Notes under the pieces: model-generated
What the model was told of the DNA's origin: nothing
Seen by the model: the letters and a program-made list of their open reading frames with translations, nothing else
The model's database searches: none
Assembly: GCF_028583425.1 (NCBI RefSeq)
Contig: NC_072798.1
Location: 7,566,501 to 7,630,500 of the forward strand
Reading direction: 5' to 3'
Source: Eublepharis macularius
Lineage: Eukaryota; Chordata; Lepidosauria; Squamata; Eublepharidae
Length of the DNA: 64,000 nt
Shown here: one piece after another, positions 10,392 through 19,605 of the stretch
Layout of the letters: each line of letters starts with the position of its first letter
How positions within the stretch are numbered: the first letter of the stretch is position 1
Made by a program: the position numbers and the translations under genes

Positions 10392-11941
10392 TTTTTTTTT
10401 TTTGAAAATTTTATTTTTAATATCTAAAACAGAAAACTACAAAAAACTACGAAAGTACAAGGGAAGGAAAAAAGGGAGAAAAAAAGAAAAAGGGAAGGGG
10501 GGTGGAAAAAGGGGGAAGGCAACATACAAACAATAAACACTACACTTCAATGCTTTCCCTTCATACTGCCATAATTAAAGATTAAACCTTAATAAAGTAA
10601 TGATGGAATGGCTGACCTTACAAAATACAAATTACAGTTCAAATTAAGTCTTTCCCTCCCCCTAGGCCTCAGACACAATTCTCTCTGAGCAGCTACAGCC
10701 GCAGCGCTCATTGCCTCCCCCCTCCCTTCAGGCTTCGGATCTTCTTCTTTTTGCTTGGTGTCTTGCCCAAATTCTTGATTTTTGTCCACAAAATCCCTTA
10801 GCTGATCTTCCGAATTTATCTTGTAAGCTTGATCTTTATAACTGAACCAAATTCCTTCCGGAAATAGACATTTATACTTTATGCCACGTTCCCTCAGGAG
10901 AGCTGCCAGCCTTTTATACTTAAATCTTCTTTTCCGAACTAGAAATGGAATGTCCTTCAGTATCTTGACTTTATTTCCCAGAAAGTCCAAGTCCGCATTA
11001 TATGAGTTGTATAGGATATTGTCCCGGACCCTCCTAGATGAAAACTCAATAAAGATCTCGCGAGGCAGCTGCCGTTTCGTTGCATATTTTGAAGAAGTCC
11101 GACGGACTTCCAAAATGGCGCTTTTTACTTCTTCTTTAGTTGCCCTCGCGGGTGTCGCCAATAATTCCGAGGCAAGATCCCTTAGATCCTCATTTTCCTC
11201 CTCTTTAACATTCTGGAGACGCAAAATTGTCTGTGTTCGCTCCACTTGCAGCCCGATCAGCTGGTTTTCCACCAACTTTAGCTCCTTGTTCGTTGCTCTC
11301 ATGAGTGATGCATTTTCCCGAGCAGACTTCTCTGCCCCCCCCCCCGCTACTTCCTTGATGGCTTTCACCTCGCTCTCAATTAAGCCCACCCTTTGATCTG
11401 TTTCATTCAACTTGTCAACAAAGGGTTTTATGGCTTCGATAACCAACCTTTTCACCAAATCCTCGAGCGACTCCCCTCTTCCCTGCAGGGCAGCCGAAAT
11501 TGACTTGCCCAAGGCAGGACTCTGCTTTTTCGCTGCCATTTTAGGGGGGGGACCGCCAACCTTCTGAAACTCAGCGAGGGGGAAGAAATCCAAGTCTTCT
11601 TAACTTCAGATCCCACCACTCCTTCACATGCGCTTGTAATAACAGAAGGGATTCGCTTACTTACAGGCTTCCGCCTAGTCCTGTTCTTTGCTGTTTTCCG
11701 TGGCCCAGCAGCACGCAGGGTGCCGCGCACATCTGCCAGCCTCCATGGGGACAAATGGGCAATTTACCCCCTGCATTGATTTCCAGGGGGCTCTTCCCGC
11801 CGCGTCCCGGACCCTGACTCCCTCCATGGGAGTCCTGGGGGCTAATCTTTGCAGATCAGCCGCCCGGTCAGGCTGCTCGGGTGCTTCCTCTCGGACCTGC
11901 GGAGAGGAGCGTCCGACATGGCCGCGAAAATGAAAACGAAT
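10392..11941 (-). mobile_element. ORF1-only L1-type retroelement (HAL1-like)
   Basis: A minus-strand insertion bounded by a perfect 14-bp duplication (CGCCATTTAAAATC). Its 3' end is a run of 12 A (T on the given strand at 10,392-10,403), preceded by AATAAA (10,410-10,415, complement). The 5' end starts at 11,941 with a GC-rich leader of about 400 bp. Between leader and 3' end there is ORF1 only; ORF2 (endonuclease/reverse transcriptase) is absent. This matches the layout of mammalian HAL1 elements, which depend on enzymes from full-length L1. A secondary internal deletion before retrotransposition is an alternative, but the intact ends and duplication show that the present structure was the inserted copy. 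Confidence 0.88.
10589..11539 (-). CDS. L1 ORF1p-like RNA-binding protein (transposase_22 family)
   Basis: 316 codons with no internal stop. ORF1p is the L1 nucleic-acid chaperone that coats its own RNA. Visible layout: N-terminal tail 1-39; heptad-rich region about 40-103 (coiled coil, for trimerisation); RRM-like segment about 104-190 (ILRLQNVKEEENEDLRDLA, then REIFIEFSSRRVRDNIL); C-terminal domain about 191-255 (VKILKDIPFLVRKRRFKYK, then LFPEGIWFSYKDQAYKI). The order and these motifs are standard for vertebrate L1 ORF1p. I chose Met at 11,539 because the upstream Met (11,593) adds 18 residues of G/P-rich sequence from the leader. The C-terminal 60 residues are low in similarity and may derive from a frame change near the end. 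Being intact, it suggests recent insertion, but expression is unknown. Confidence 0.85.
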   Translation of the reverse strand: MAAKKQSPALGKSISAALQGRGESLEDLVKRLVIEAIKPFVDKLNETDQRVGLIESEVKAIKEVAGGGAEKSARENASLMRATNKELKLVENQLIGLQVERTQTILRLQNVKEEENEDLRDLASELLATPARATKEEVKSAILEVRRTSSKYATKRQLPREIFIEFSSRRVRDNILYNSYNADLDFLGNKVKILKDIPFLVRKRRFKYKRLAALLRERGIKYKCLFPEGIWFSYKDQAYKINSEDQLRDFVDKNQEFGQDTKQKEEDPKPEGRGEAMSAAAVAAQRELCLRPRGRERLNLNCNLYFVRSAIPSLLY

Positions 11942-11955
11942 CGCCATTTAAAATC
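11942..11955. repeat. Target-site duplication of the L1 insertion, copy 2
   Basis: CGCCATTTAAAATC, identical to 10,378-10,391. Confidence 0.95.
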
Positions 11956-11989
11956 AATAACCAGCTAGGTTCTTTTTTTCTAGTGAGTG

Positions 11990-12560
11990 CAGGGCTTTTT
12001 TTTCAGCCAGAACACTGAGGAACGGTGTTCCAGCATCTCTTGAAAGTAATCACATGTCCAGTGGCCCTGTCTCTTTCCTCTCCAAGCAGCCAAAGTGTTC
12101 CTGCTTTCAAAGCTGGCATTTTTTTTCCACTGACAGGAGGGGGATTCCCCTCCCATCAGCTGAAAAAAGCTGCTTTAAAATGCCGGTAGCTTTTTCAGCA
12201 GAAGGGAGAAGGAGGAGGGCCCCCTCTCCTTCCTTCAGCTGAAAAAAAGTAGGGGCATTTGAAAGCAGCAACATTTTTTTTGTCATGCAAGAAAACTGTT
12301 GCTGCTTTCAAGGCCTGCAGCTTTTTTCAGCTGACAGGAGGGGGAGTCTCCTCCCATCAGCTGAAAAGCAGCTGGCTTTTGAAAGAAACACTTTTGTTGC
12401 CATTTGCAAATGGCAAGAAAAGTGCTGCTTTGAGCTTCGGTGTGCTCTGTAAAGATTCCCGAATCATTAAGGAGCATACCGAAGCATTTAAATACCTGAT
12501 TCCTGAAGCGGCTTGCCGCTTGAGATTTCCACCACCTCTTTTCCAAGAAAAAAAGCCCTG
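11990..12560. mobile_element. hAT-like MITE, CAGGGCTTTTTTTC ends (hAT-b)
   Basis: It starts CAGGGCTTTTTTTTCAGC and ends with GAAAAAAAGCCCTG. The flanks AGTGAGTG and AGTGTGTG agree at 7 of 8 bases. The interior contains repeated agctgaaaaaagctg and acaggagggggat/tcccctcccatcag segments in inverted order. No transposase. The open frames are by-products. Confidence 0.82.
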
Positions 12561-12633
12561 AGTGTGTGTCTATTGGGCACAACAGTTCTGAAATTAGAAA
12601 ATCACAAATTAATCCCTTCCCAGGGCATCTTAA

Positions 12634-12822
12634 GGGAAAGCGGCATGGTGTAGCCCAATCTCATCAGATCTTGGAAGCTAAGCAGGGCCAGTACTTGGAT
12701 GGGCGACCACCAAGGAAGACTGCAGAGGAAGGCAATGGGAAACCACCTCTGTTTCTCACTTGCCTGGAAAAGTCCCTTGCTGGGCTTGCCGTAACTTGAC
12801 AGCACATATACACACACATTCA
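12634..12822 (+). mobile_element. 5S-rRNA-derived SINE with perfect 12-bp target duplication
   Basis: The head keeps 5S rRNA internal promoter sequence: atctcatcagatcttggaag, ctaagcagggcc and tacttggatgggcgacc (box C and intermediate element regions). The SINE body follows (caatgggaaaccacctctg) with a short ACACACATT tail. AGGGCATCTTAA flanks it at 12,622-12,633 and 12,823-12,834. This matches the saurian 5S-type SINE as I know it. Confidence 0.92.
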
Positions 12823-12957
12823 AGGGCATCTTAAAACCATAACAGTGTAATCCTAAAAAGAGCTACTGCAGTCGAAGTAACTCTTGATTGCTCCCTCCCC
12901 CTTCCTCCCCCTAATTGCCTCTTCTCTCTCCTGCTCTTCTGTATTTGACCAGTCTCT

Positions 12958-13092
12958 GTATCAGGCATCTGACGAAGAGAACTTGAGTCTCGAAAGTTTA
13001 TGCTACGATAAAATTGGTTAGTCTTAAAGGTGCTACTGGACTCTTTTTGATTTTGCTACCACAGACTAACACGGCTAATTCCTCTGCATCTT
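12958..13092 (+). mobile_element. Family A element, right half only
   Basis: It has catctgacgaagagaac, tctcgaaagtttatgctac, gttagtcttaaaggtgctac and cagactaacacggctaattc. The first half of the inverted dimer is absent. The hammerhead-like CTGACGA...GAAA core starts at 12,970. Confidence 0.85.
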
Positions 13093-13450
13093 CTTGGGAT
13101 GGATTTCAATGGGCGTAGACTGGAGTAACTCCTTTTAGGATTGCATTATAAAGCATTGCTTTCAACAGCATCCTTAGAACATAAGAATGTGCTTCATTGC
13201 GTTAAGATGCCCCAGGAAGGGATTAATCTGTGCTACGTCTCAGATGAACAGACCCACTGACACAGTTTTCAATACCAGCTTTCCTCCCAAGAATTATACC
13301 CTTTTTGAGCATGCGCAAAGCATCTGTCCCACCCCAGTGCATAAACCACAGTGATTCCAGGTCAAACAGGATAGACTTCCAGGCTAATGTGAGCTTCAGC
13401 TCTTCTGTCTTGCTCTTAAGATTGATGTGATGTGAACCATTTGACTGATC
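13093..13450. other. Unassigned; short interspersed fragment at the left
   Basis: 13,095-13,150 (tcaatgggcgtagactggag, taactccttttaggattgca) is shared in inverted form with 52,655-52,715, so it is part of a minor interspersed repeat. The remainder is unassigned. Confidence 0.45.
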
Positions 13451-13453
13451 ATT

Positions 13454-13665
13454 TTGCAGATACCATGGATGGCCAATAAGTCAAGTAAGTGGGTACTAGA
13501 TCAAATCAAGCCTGAATTCTCCCTAGAAGCTAAAATGGCAAAACTGAGGCTATCGTACTATGGTCACATCATGAGAAGACAAGGGTCTCTGAAAAAGTCA
13601 ATAATTCTAGGAAAAGTGGAAGGAAATAGGAAAAGAGGAAGACCTAAAATGAGACGTTGCATCAG
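13454..13665 (+). mobile_element. Bov-B (RTE) LINE fragment, C-terminal end of the polyprotein
   Basis: The translation QIPWMANKSSKWVLDQIKPE, FSLEAKMAKLRLSYYGHIMR and SLKKSIILGKVEGNRKRGRP matches the C-terminal end of Bov-B/RTE reverse-transcriptase proteins (the KLxYFGHxMRR ... LGKxEGRRRRGRP pattern). It is truncated at both ends, so it is inactive. Bov-B is the known partner LINE of Sauria-type SINEs. Confidence 0.8.
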
Positions 13666-13677
13666 GACGTTTTCTTG

Positions 13678-13900
13678 GCAGACTTTTTGTTATGGGGTGG
13701 TTTGCCATTGCCTTCCCCAGACATCTACACTTTACCCCCAGGAATCTGGGTACTCATTTTACCGACCTCAGAAGGATGAAAGGCTGAGTCAATATTGAGC
13801 TGGCTATTTGAACTCAGGTTCTGCCAGGATCGAACTCAGGTCATGAGCAGGGCTTGGGCTGCAATACTGCAGCTTATCACTCTGCGCCACAGGGCTCTTA
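13678..13900 (-). mobile_element. Sauria-type tRNA SINE, minus strand, 3'-truncated
   Basis: The complement reads agagccctgtggcgcagagt, gctgcagtattgcagccc, gagttcgatcctggcagaac (B box) and atgagtacccagattcctgg. It ends before the Bov-B-like tail. Confidence 0.85.
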
Positions 13901-14815
13901 TGTCAGTTACTCATATTTTATGGTTTTTCATCTAATTCTCTTTTTTCTTGTTATCATTTGAGGGGAGGGAAAGACACGGAATAAACAAAAATGCTCTCTG
14001 AGATTTCTCCCAGGCTGCCTTTAGCCTGATTGAGTTCTCTGACCAAAGCACCATAAAAGAGGGGCCACAACCGAAAAGGACAAGATCTTTCAGAGGAGGT
14101 CCACACTTGACAAGTGAAGTCCTTCTTGAAAGCAGCACGGGAGGGGACTTCAGCTGCGAAGTGGGAAGTGGCGGTCCTTCTCTGACCTTTGTTAGGTCTC
14201 CCTCCTTTCTCCTGAGATTTCACACAATACCACTCAGCCACAGGGCTCCCAAATTCCGCCTCTCTCTCTCTCATTCTCTGTGCTGTTCGTGCTGGACCTG
14301 CTGTGACTTTGACTTCCATAAACACTGCGCCATGCCCTCCGCCAGGCAATGACATTCAGTGCACAGTTTGTTCCTGTGACATTAAAAAAGGAAGCCATTC
14401 TTCATGGCGATGCATAATTCAAGAACCCATAAAGCTGTCTCCAACAGAGCCTAGGAGCTGGTCCACTTGATGCAGTTCTGTCTACTCTGAACAGCAAGGG
14501 CTTTGCAAACCGAAGGCAGAAGTCATTTCCCCCCAGTCTCGCACCCAGAGTGTATCTTGGCTGGAGGTGACACAGCCATATGACCTGGGGTCCGTCACAT
14601 GCTCTGCTACTAAACTATGGACCCACCTTGGCCGACGTTCCCTTATACATGAGCTTGCCGGTTGGTGACTCAGATTACTAGTCCATCTGGCCCAGCATGC
14701 GGTGATCCACCTACTATTACTGCCGTTGTCTCCTAATGCCCTCCTGCTTGAAAGCTTTTTAACTGCAGATGAAAAGGACGGACCCAAGGACCTCCTGCAG
14801 GCAAATCATTTGTTC
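13901..14815. other. Unassigned sequence
   Basis: No repeat or gene recognised. A tRNA-SINE-like remnant on the minus strand may lie near 14,560-14,640 (catgctctgctactaaacta). Confidence 0.4.
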
Positions 14816-14817
14816 TT

Positions 14818-14895
14818 TGAGGAAGCGCCGTGACTCAGTGGTAGAGCATTTCCGGAAAAGGCGCTCCATGGAACTGCAGGAGTGAAAAGTCCTCC
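14818..14895 (+). mobile_element. tRNA-derived SINE head
   Basis: The A-box-like gccgtgactcagtggtagag, then gcatttcc. It is degenerate downstream. Confidence 0.5.
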
Positions 14896-15072
14896 TTCCA
14901 TCTCTTTACTGAGATTTATTGGCACGCCGCCGTCTCCTCTTGGACGCATTAATAGCCCGCCCGATGATATTTCTGCATTAAGGCCCATCCGCCAAAAACA
15001 GTGTGTTCTAAGAAACAGACTGGTATAGTTAAACCTAATTATGTAGACAGTAACACATCCTGTCCCCAAAGC

Positions 15073-15097
15073 CCCCCCACACACACACACACACACC
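15073..15097. repeat. (CA)n microsatellite
   Basis: About twelve CA units after a CCCCCCC run. Confidence 0.9.
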
Positions 15098-15274
15098 ACT
15101 CCATGTTTTGGTCCTTGCTACAACACAGGAATACGTCTAAAGATGAAGAGAGACGTAACGATAAGTCTGGAGACCTTCTAAAATGAGGTAGAAGGAGTCA
15201 ATTTGGCACACAATCACTCCATCTTGAGGGCAGAAGGTAAGTGTTCAAGTCATTTTGGGCACACTAAGATAGGG

Positions 15275-15359
15275 AAGACAACATGGTATAGCCCGATCTC
15301 ATCCAATCTCAGAAGCTAAGCAGGGTCAGTACATGGATGGGCGACCACCAAGGAAGACC
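15275..15359 (+). mobile_element. 5S-derived SINE, left part
   Basis: tatagcccgatctcatccaa, agaagctaagcagggtcagt and catggatgggcgacc form the 5S-like head. It continues at 15,581 after a family A insertion. Confidence 0.88.
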
Positions 15360-15370
15360 CTGCAGAGAAA

Positions 15371-15569
15371 TCAAAAAGAGTCCAGTAGCACCTTTAAGAC
15401 TAACCAATTTTATTGTAGCATAAGCTTTCGAGAATCAAGTTCTCTTCGTCAGATGCTTGGTACAGATTCTCGAAAGCTTATGCTACAATAAAATTGGTTA
15501 GTCTTAAAGGTGCTACTGGACTCTTTTTGATTTTGCTACTACAGACTAACACGGCTAACTCCTCTGGAT
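15371..15569. mobile_element. Family A inverted-dimer element nested in a 5S SINE
   Basis: The left half is in antisense (gagtccagtagcacctttaa, gactaaccaattttattgta) and the right half in sense (gttagtcttaaaggtgctac, acagactaacacggctaac). They meet at a short asymmetric spacer near 15,455-15,465. CTGCAGAGAAA flanks both sides (15,360-15,370 and 15,570-15,580), so the two halves inserted as one unit. Confidence 0.9.
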
Positions 15570-15580
15570 CTGCAGAGAAA

Positions 15581-15669
15581 GGCGCTGGCAAACCACCTCT
15601 GCTCCTCACTTGCCCAGTAGGGGTCACCATAAGTCAGTTGTGACTTGACAGCACTTTACACACACACAC
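15581..15669 (+). mobile_element. 5S-derived SINE, right part
   Basis: It resumes the interrupted SINE (gcaaaccacctctgctcctc, gtgacttgacagcactttac) and ends in a CACACACA tail. Confidence 0.85.
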
Positions 15670-15684
15670 TTCCATTATCTGGAG

Positions 15685-15872
15685 GAAAGGCAGCACGGTA
15701 TAGCCCAATCTCATCAGATCTCGGAAGCTAAGCAGGGTCAGTACATGGATGGGCTACTACTAAGGAAGATTGCAGAGGGAGGCCATGGCAGACCACCTCT
15801 GCTCCTCACTTGCCTTGAAAGCCCTTTGCTGGGGCTATCATGTCCGTTGCGACTTAACAGCACGCATGCATT
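15685..15872 (+). mobile_element. 5S-derived SINE, second copy
   Basis: It has gcacggtatagcccaatctc, atctcggaagctaagcaggg and catggatgggctac, followed by the same body and a gcgacttaacagcacgcatg end. Confidence 0.9.
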
Positions 15873-15907
15873 CCATGAAGTCTGTCTGTTTGCATTCTAA
15901 GTGTCTA

Positions 15908-16142
15908 ACATAAGAACATAAGAAGAAGCCTGCCAGATCAAACCAGTGGTCCAACTAGTTCAGCATCTTGTCTCACACAGTGGCCAACTAGTTGCCCTGG
16001 AGGATCAAGAAACAAGGCATAGGGTCCGAGGGCGTCCCCTGATGTTCCCCCTAGTCCTGGCTTTCTGAGGTTTACTGCCTCTGAAGAGGGAGGTTCACTT
16101 TATTCACCATGGCTAGTAGTCACTGATGGATTTCTCCTCCAT
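15908..16142 (+). mobile_element. Amniote interspersed repeat of the ACATAAGAACATAAGAA type
   Basis: It starts acataagaacataagaag, then gatcaaaccagtggtccaac and cacacagtggccaactag. This opening is familiar from many reptile genomes. The downstream part of the same family appears at 20,950-21,120. Confidence 0.75.
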
Positions 16143-16145
16143 GAC

Positions 16146-16570
16146 TCACTCTACGTGAGGCGTCTCGGCACGTGTTGGTCAAGTGTAGGGAGTTGCAATG
16201 TTAGGTGGGAAGTGTAGTTTAAAAAGACAGAACAGGCAAAGATCCCTCCTCAGAGGGTTTGTTAGTTTCATCTTCACCTCCTGGAAGGCTCTGTCAATTT
16301 CACCTCTCCAGTCTAAAACTGTGTGGGATCACAATCAGAGGGCAGCAAGAATGGAAATGGGCTGGAGCTGCCTTCCAGAGTCAGGCTTGGACCTGGAGAG
16401 GCCATAACGGGTTGAAGTTTCTCTTCAGGCATTTCACAGCCTCTTCACACAGCTCCGGTGTATAGCAGAGCCTTTGCCCTGCTGCCAGCTCTGTCTTTTT
16501 AAACTACCCTTCCCAGTTAACATTGCATCTCTCAACACGTGTTCTTCATGTGTCAGATGTCTCGTGCAGA
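16146..16570. mobile_element. GAGTCTCTCTACACGAGAC MITE
   Basis: Left arm ctacgtgaggcgtctcggca, right arm gtcagatgtctcgtgcagag. The internal arms ggtgggaagtgtagtttaaa and ttaaactacccttcccagtt are inverted copies. Confidence 0.8.
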
Positions 16571-16700
16571 GATCCAGAGGAGTTAGCTGTGTTAGTCTAT
16601 AGTAGCAAAATAGAAAAGAGTCCAGTAGCACCTTTAAGTCTAACCAACGTCACTGTAGCATAAGCTTTCGAGAATCACAGTTCTCTTCGTCAGACGCAAC
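16571..16700 (-). mobile_element. Family A element, single half in antisense
   Basis: gatccagaggagttagctgt, gagtccagtagcaccttta and aagctttcgagaatcacag. Only one half is present, and it abuts the preceding MITE directly. Confidence 0.82.
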
Positions 16701-17419
16701 GTGCAGTGAGACTCTCTGTTTAACCCCCTTCTAAAGTTACCTGAACAGAGAACTTGCTGTCTTGAAAACATATTCTGAAAACTGAAAGTGCATTCCAGAA
16801 GAACGTTTGTTTACATGGCTCCCGCCATACTAGAAATACTACCTCTATCTTCACATGCTTAATTGTGTTTCAGACCATGCCTTCCAGCATCACACCAGGC
16901 CGAGACAAAAACAGCAGACTGAAAATAGCTTATTATCGACATCAGAAGAGGAAACACCTTGTGTGAAAATGGGAGGTTTCTGGGTAGAGAGTGATGCAAA
17001 CCGGGAGAACGTCAGCAGTGGGATGGTGTGGAGGGAGCAGTTGCTACCACACAGACAAAACAGAGGAGAAATAGAGATGGCTTTCTACAGAAGGACCATC
17101 CCAGTTTTTAGCCATTCTGGAGTTAAAACTCTTGTCAGAGGGAGAAGAAGGCATCTTTGCCACTCCCTGCCAACCAAGGGGGGGAAACCACATGCCACTT
17201 TTATCTTGGTGCTTTGGGCCTCGTTTGTTTATTTGTTTTTGGAAATGGATATCTCGCTTTCCAGCAGTTCTAAAAATTTCCACGACAAATTTCCCCTGCC
17301 CAGTTGCCACAGCCTTCGATGACACATAGTGTCAAGCGTGTTTAAAACTTCAATCTGCAACTAGTTATGCTGGAGGGACATTTTGAGAAGATATCTCTAA
17401 GCCAACCCCTCTTCTGCTC
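16701..17419. other. Unassigned sequence
   Basis: A 155-codon open frame (16,855-17,322, +) has no known motif and no splice or codon-use support. No repeats recognised. Confidence 0.45.
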
Positions 17420-17630
17420 TAGGGTTGCCAGCTCCAGGTCGGGAGATTCCTGGAGATTTGGGGGTGAAGCCTAGAGAGGGCAGAGTTTAGGAAGGGCTTT
17501 GACAGGGTATAATGCCATAGAGTCCATCCTCCGAAGCAGCCATTTTCTCCAGAAGAACTGATCACTGTGGCCTGGAGATCGGTTGCAATTCTAGGAGATC
17601 TCCAATCACCACCTCGAGGTCGGCAACCCT
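17420..17630 (-). mobile_element. GTTGCCAAC-type MITE, full length
   Basis: TIRs AGGGTTGCCAGCTCCAGGTC and GGTCGGCAACCCT. The family blocks appear in reverse orientation (aatgccatagagtccatcct, aggagatctccaatcacc). Confidence 0.82.
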
Positions 17631-17634
17631 ATTC

Positions 17635-17756
17635 TTCCTGACCTGGATGGCCTAGGCTAGCCCACTCTTGGAAGCTAAGCAGGGTCGGCCCTGGTGGGAG
17701 ACCATCAAGGAAGTCCAGGTTGCTGCACAGAGTCAGGCAATGGCAATCCACCTTTG
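17635..17756 (+). mobile_element. 5S-derived SINE, left part
   Basis: tggaagctaagcagggtcgg, cctggtgggagaccatcaag and caggcaatggcaatccacct. It is interrupted at about 17,757. Confidence 0.8.
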
Positions 17757-17925
17757 ACAGAGTCTCTTTACACGAGACATCTTACACGAGGATGCTCAAG
17801 TGTAGGGAGACGCAATGTCAGCTGGGAAGCGTAGTTTAAAAAGGCAGAGCCATCGGAGATCACTCCCAGAGGGTTTGTTAATTTCATCTTTGCCTCCTGG
17901 AAGGCTCTGTCAATTTCACCTCCCC
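17757..17925. mobile_element. GAGTCTCTCTACACGAGAC MITE, left half, nested in the SINE
   Basis: gagtctctttacacgagaca, then agctgggaagcgtagtttaa and a gaaggctctgtcaatttcac end. The SINE resumes at about 17,936, so the MITE inserted later. Confidence 0.72.
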
Positions 17926-17935
17926 TTTGGGGAAG

Positions 17936-18003
17936 TCTCTTGACTTGAAAACCCTCTAGAGACTCCATGAGTCAGTTGCGACTTGATGGAACTTTATCCT
18001 TCC
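17936..18003 (+). mobile_element. 5S-derived SINE, right part
   Basis: tctcttgacttgaaaaccct and cagttgcgacttgatggaac, the usual end of the SINE. Confidence 0.72.
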
Positions 18004-18530
18004 TCCACCTCTGAGTGAAGCAGTTGGGAAAGAGATGTGGAAACTGTCAGAGGACCAGATCCGAGCTGACAGCTGCTACTTGCAGAAACCAGCTGGTGAA
18101 ACCGGAGGGTGGGCATTGGCATGGTGACTCAAGTGCCTTCTCATACTTCCATAAACCTCTGTCAGCTCATCCAGTTTAGGGTCAAGGTATTCCATGAATG
18201 AGCACCCAAACATTTTTTTCCTGCTTGAAAATAGACACTTGGGGCCCCAATTCAAAGGTAGGGAGTTCAGCTCCAAAGAGTCATGCATACACACTGTTTT
18301 CCTGACCCCAAACTACCACAAAACAGCTTTTTGCCCCACTGAGGCAAATATTCAAGTCCTTCCATAGGTCTTGGTTGGTCATCTTTGTTCTAAACTGGAA
18401 ACCTCCAGGTTTTTTGCAGGGGAGAAAGTGTTCCGACCTTTTAATCGTTTGAGGAACCCTTTTCTTTCCTTTGTCCTTTCTCCAACTACAACATCCTTTC
18501 CGAGACAGAGAGAGTGTATAGTAGAATGTA
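18004..18530. other. Unassigned sequence
   Basis: No repeat or coding pattern recognised. Confidence 0.5.
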
Positions 18531-18534
18531 GTAA

Positions 18535-18725
18535 TTACTAGGACGGATTAGGATCTGGGAGACCCAGTTTCAAATCCCCACATTGTTATAAATATCACAA
18601 GCAGACCTTGGCTTATCATCCTGCCCTGCAGGATTGTTGTGGACATCCAGTTGGGGGAGGGCCAAATACAATGCCTTAAACTCCTTGGGGAACGGAGTGT
18701 GCTAAAAATGGATGGATAGATATAG
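18535..18725 (+). mobile_element. tRNA-derived SINE (GTTAGAGTGTTGGACT type), degenerate
   Basis: aggatctgggagacccagtt, tcaaatccccac, then cagacc, ttgtggacatcc and tgctaaaaatggatgga. It parallels the better copy at 37,286-37,475. Confidence 0.6.
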
Positions 18726-18726
18726 G

Positions 18727-18945
18727 TTTGGATCCAGCATTTGGATTAGCGTATTTCCATTTATGCAGGATTTCGTGCAGCACCTAGCTCTTTCCTCCGT
18801 ATATGTTACAGTCCCAGAAACTGGTTGCACAAATGGAAATACAATAACTTTGATTTAGCACAGGAGGCTACCACGATCTTTTCCTCACATTTCCACTTAC
18901 CACAAGAGCTCTCGTGCAAGCAGAAATTTTGCACTCGATCCAACC
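18727..18945. mobile_element. Possible fold-back element
   Basis: Bounded by gtttggatccag and the complement-like tcgatccaac, with cgtgcagcac/gtgcaagcag arms inside. Weak support. Confidence 0.3.
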
Positions 18946-19495
18946 CGCTGTGTGCCGTATTCGGAATGTGTCGGGAGCACAGATGCATGCAAAGGCATTG
19001 CGAATGCTGTTTTATTCCTGATAATATGCTTGGTTTCTCATACATGCTGCATTCTTTCATGCACTGGTGAGGTCATAAAGCAAATAGCCAGGCTTAGAAT
19101 GACACTGTCCAGATCTTTGCCTGGCCCACCCCGAGCTCCATTCCTGACCTCCCTACCAGATCCATTCCATTTCAACTGGCACGTCCCTCTTAAGCCTTTC
19201 TTGATCAAAGAAACCTCTATTGTCACCAGGAGGCTATCAAGTGATAAGTGTTTTCCATTCTGCCTCTGTCAAGAAAAGTTGCCTGCACTCAAACCTATGG
19301 AGACAGTTAAGATGGTGGTAATGATCGACTCCTTAAAAATAACTATGCTGTATCTCTCTGCTAGAACCGTTGCCGCGGGGAGGGGGGTGGCTTTCTCACC
19401 GAGACTCGAGGCACATTACATGGTGTGAGTCAGTACAATCGAGATCATGACATTTCAATATACGTGCAATGGGCATATCCATGCAATTTGCAAGA
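18946..19495. other. Unassigned; LINE-tail-like fragment at 19,391-19,438
   Basis: ctttctcaccgagactcgag with gcacattacatggtgtgagt matches the L2-like 3' end seen at 57,650-57,715 (minus strand). The rest is unassigned. Confidence 0.5.
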
Positions 19496-19498
19496 TTG

Positions 19499-19499
<1 letters not shown>

Positions 19500-19532
<33 letters not shown>

Positions 19533-19605
19533 GAAGGAAGGAAGGAAGGAAGGAAGGAAGGAAGGAAGGAAGGAAGGAAGGAAGGAAGGAAGGAAGGAAG
19601 GAAGG
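19500..19605. repeat. Compound (GAAA)n-(GGAA)n microsatellite
   Basis: Eight or nine GAAA units followed by about eighteen GGAA units. Open frames through it are artefacts. Confidence 0.97.

Noticed and set aside
10881..11396. 171-codon plus-strand frame
   Set aside because: Antisense shadow of L1 ORF1.
12640..12720. Possible 5S rRNA gene
   Set aside because: Only part of the 5S sequence is present, followed by a SINE body and target duplications: a SINE, not a gene.
16855..17322. 155-codon plus-strand frame
   Set aside because: No domain, no splice support and a composition like flanking noncoding DNA.
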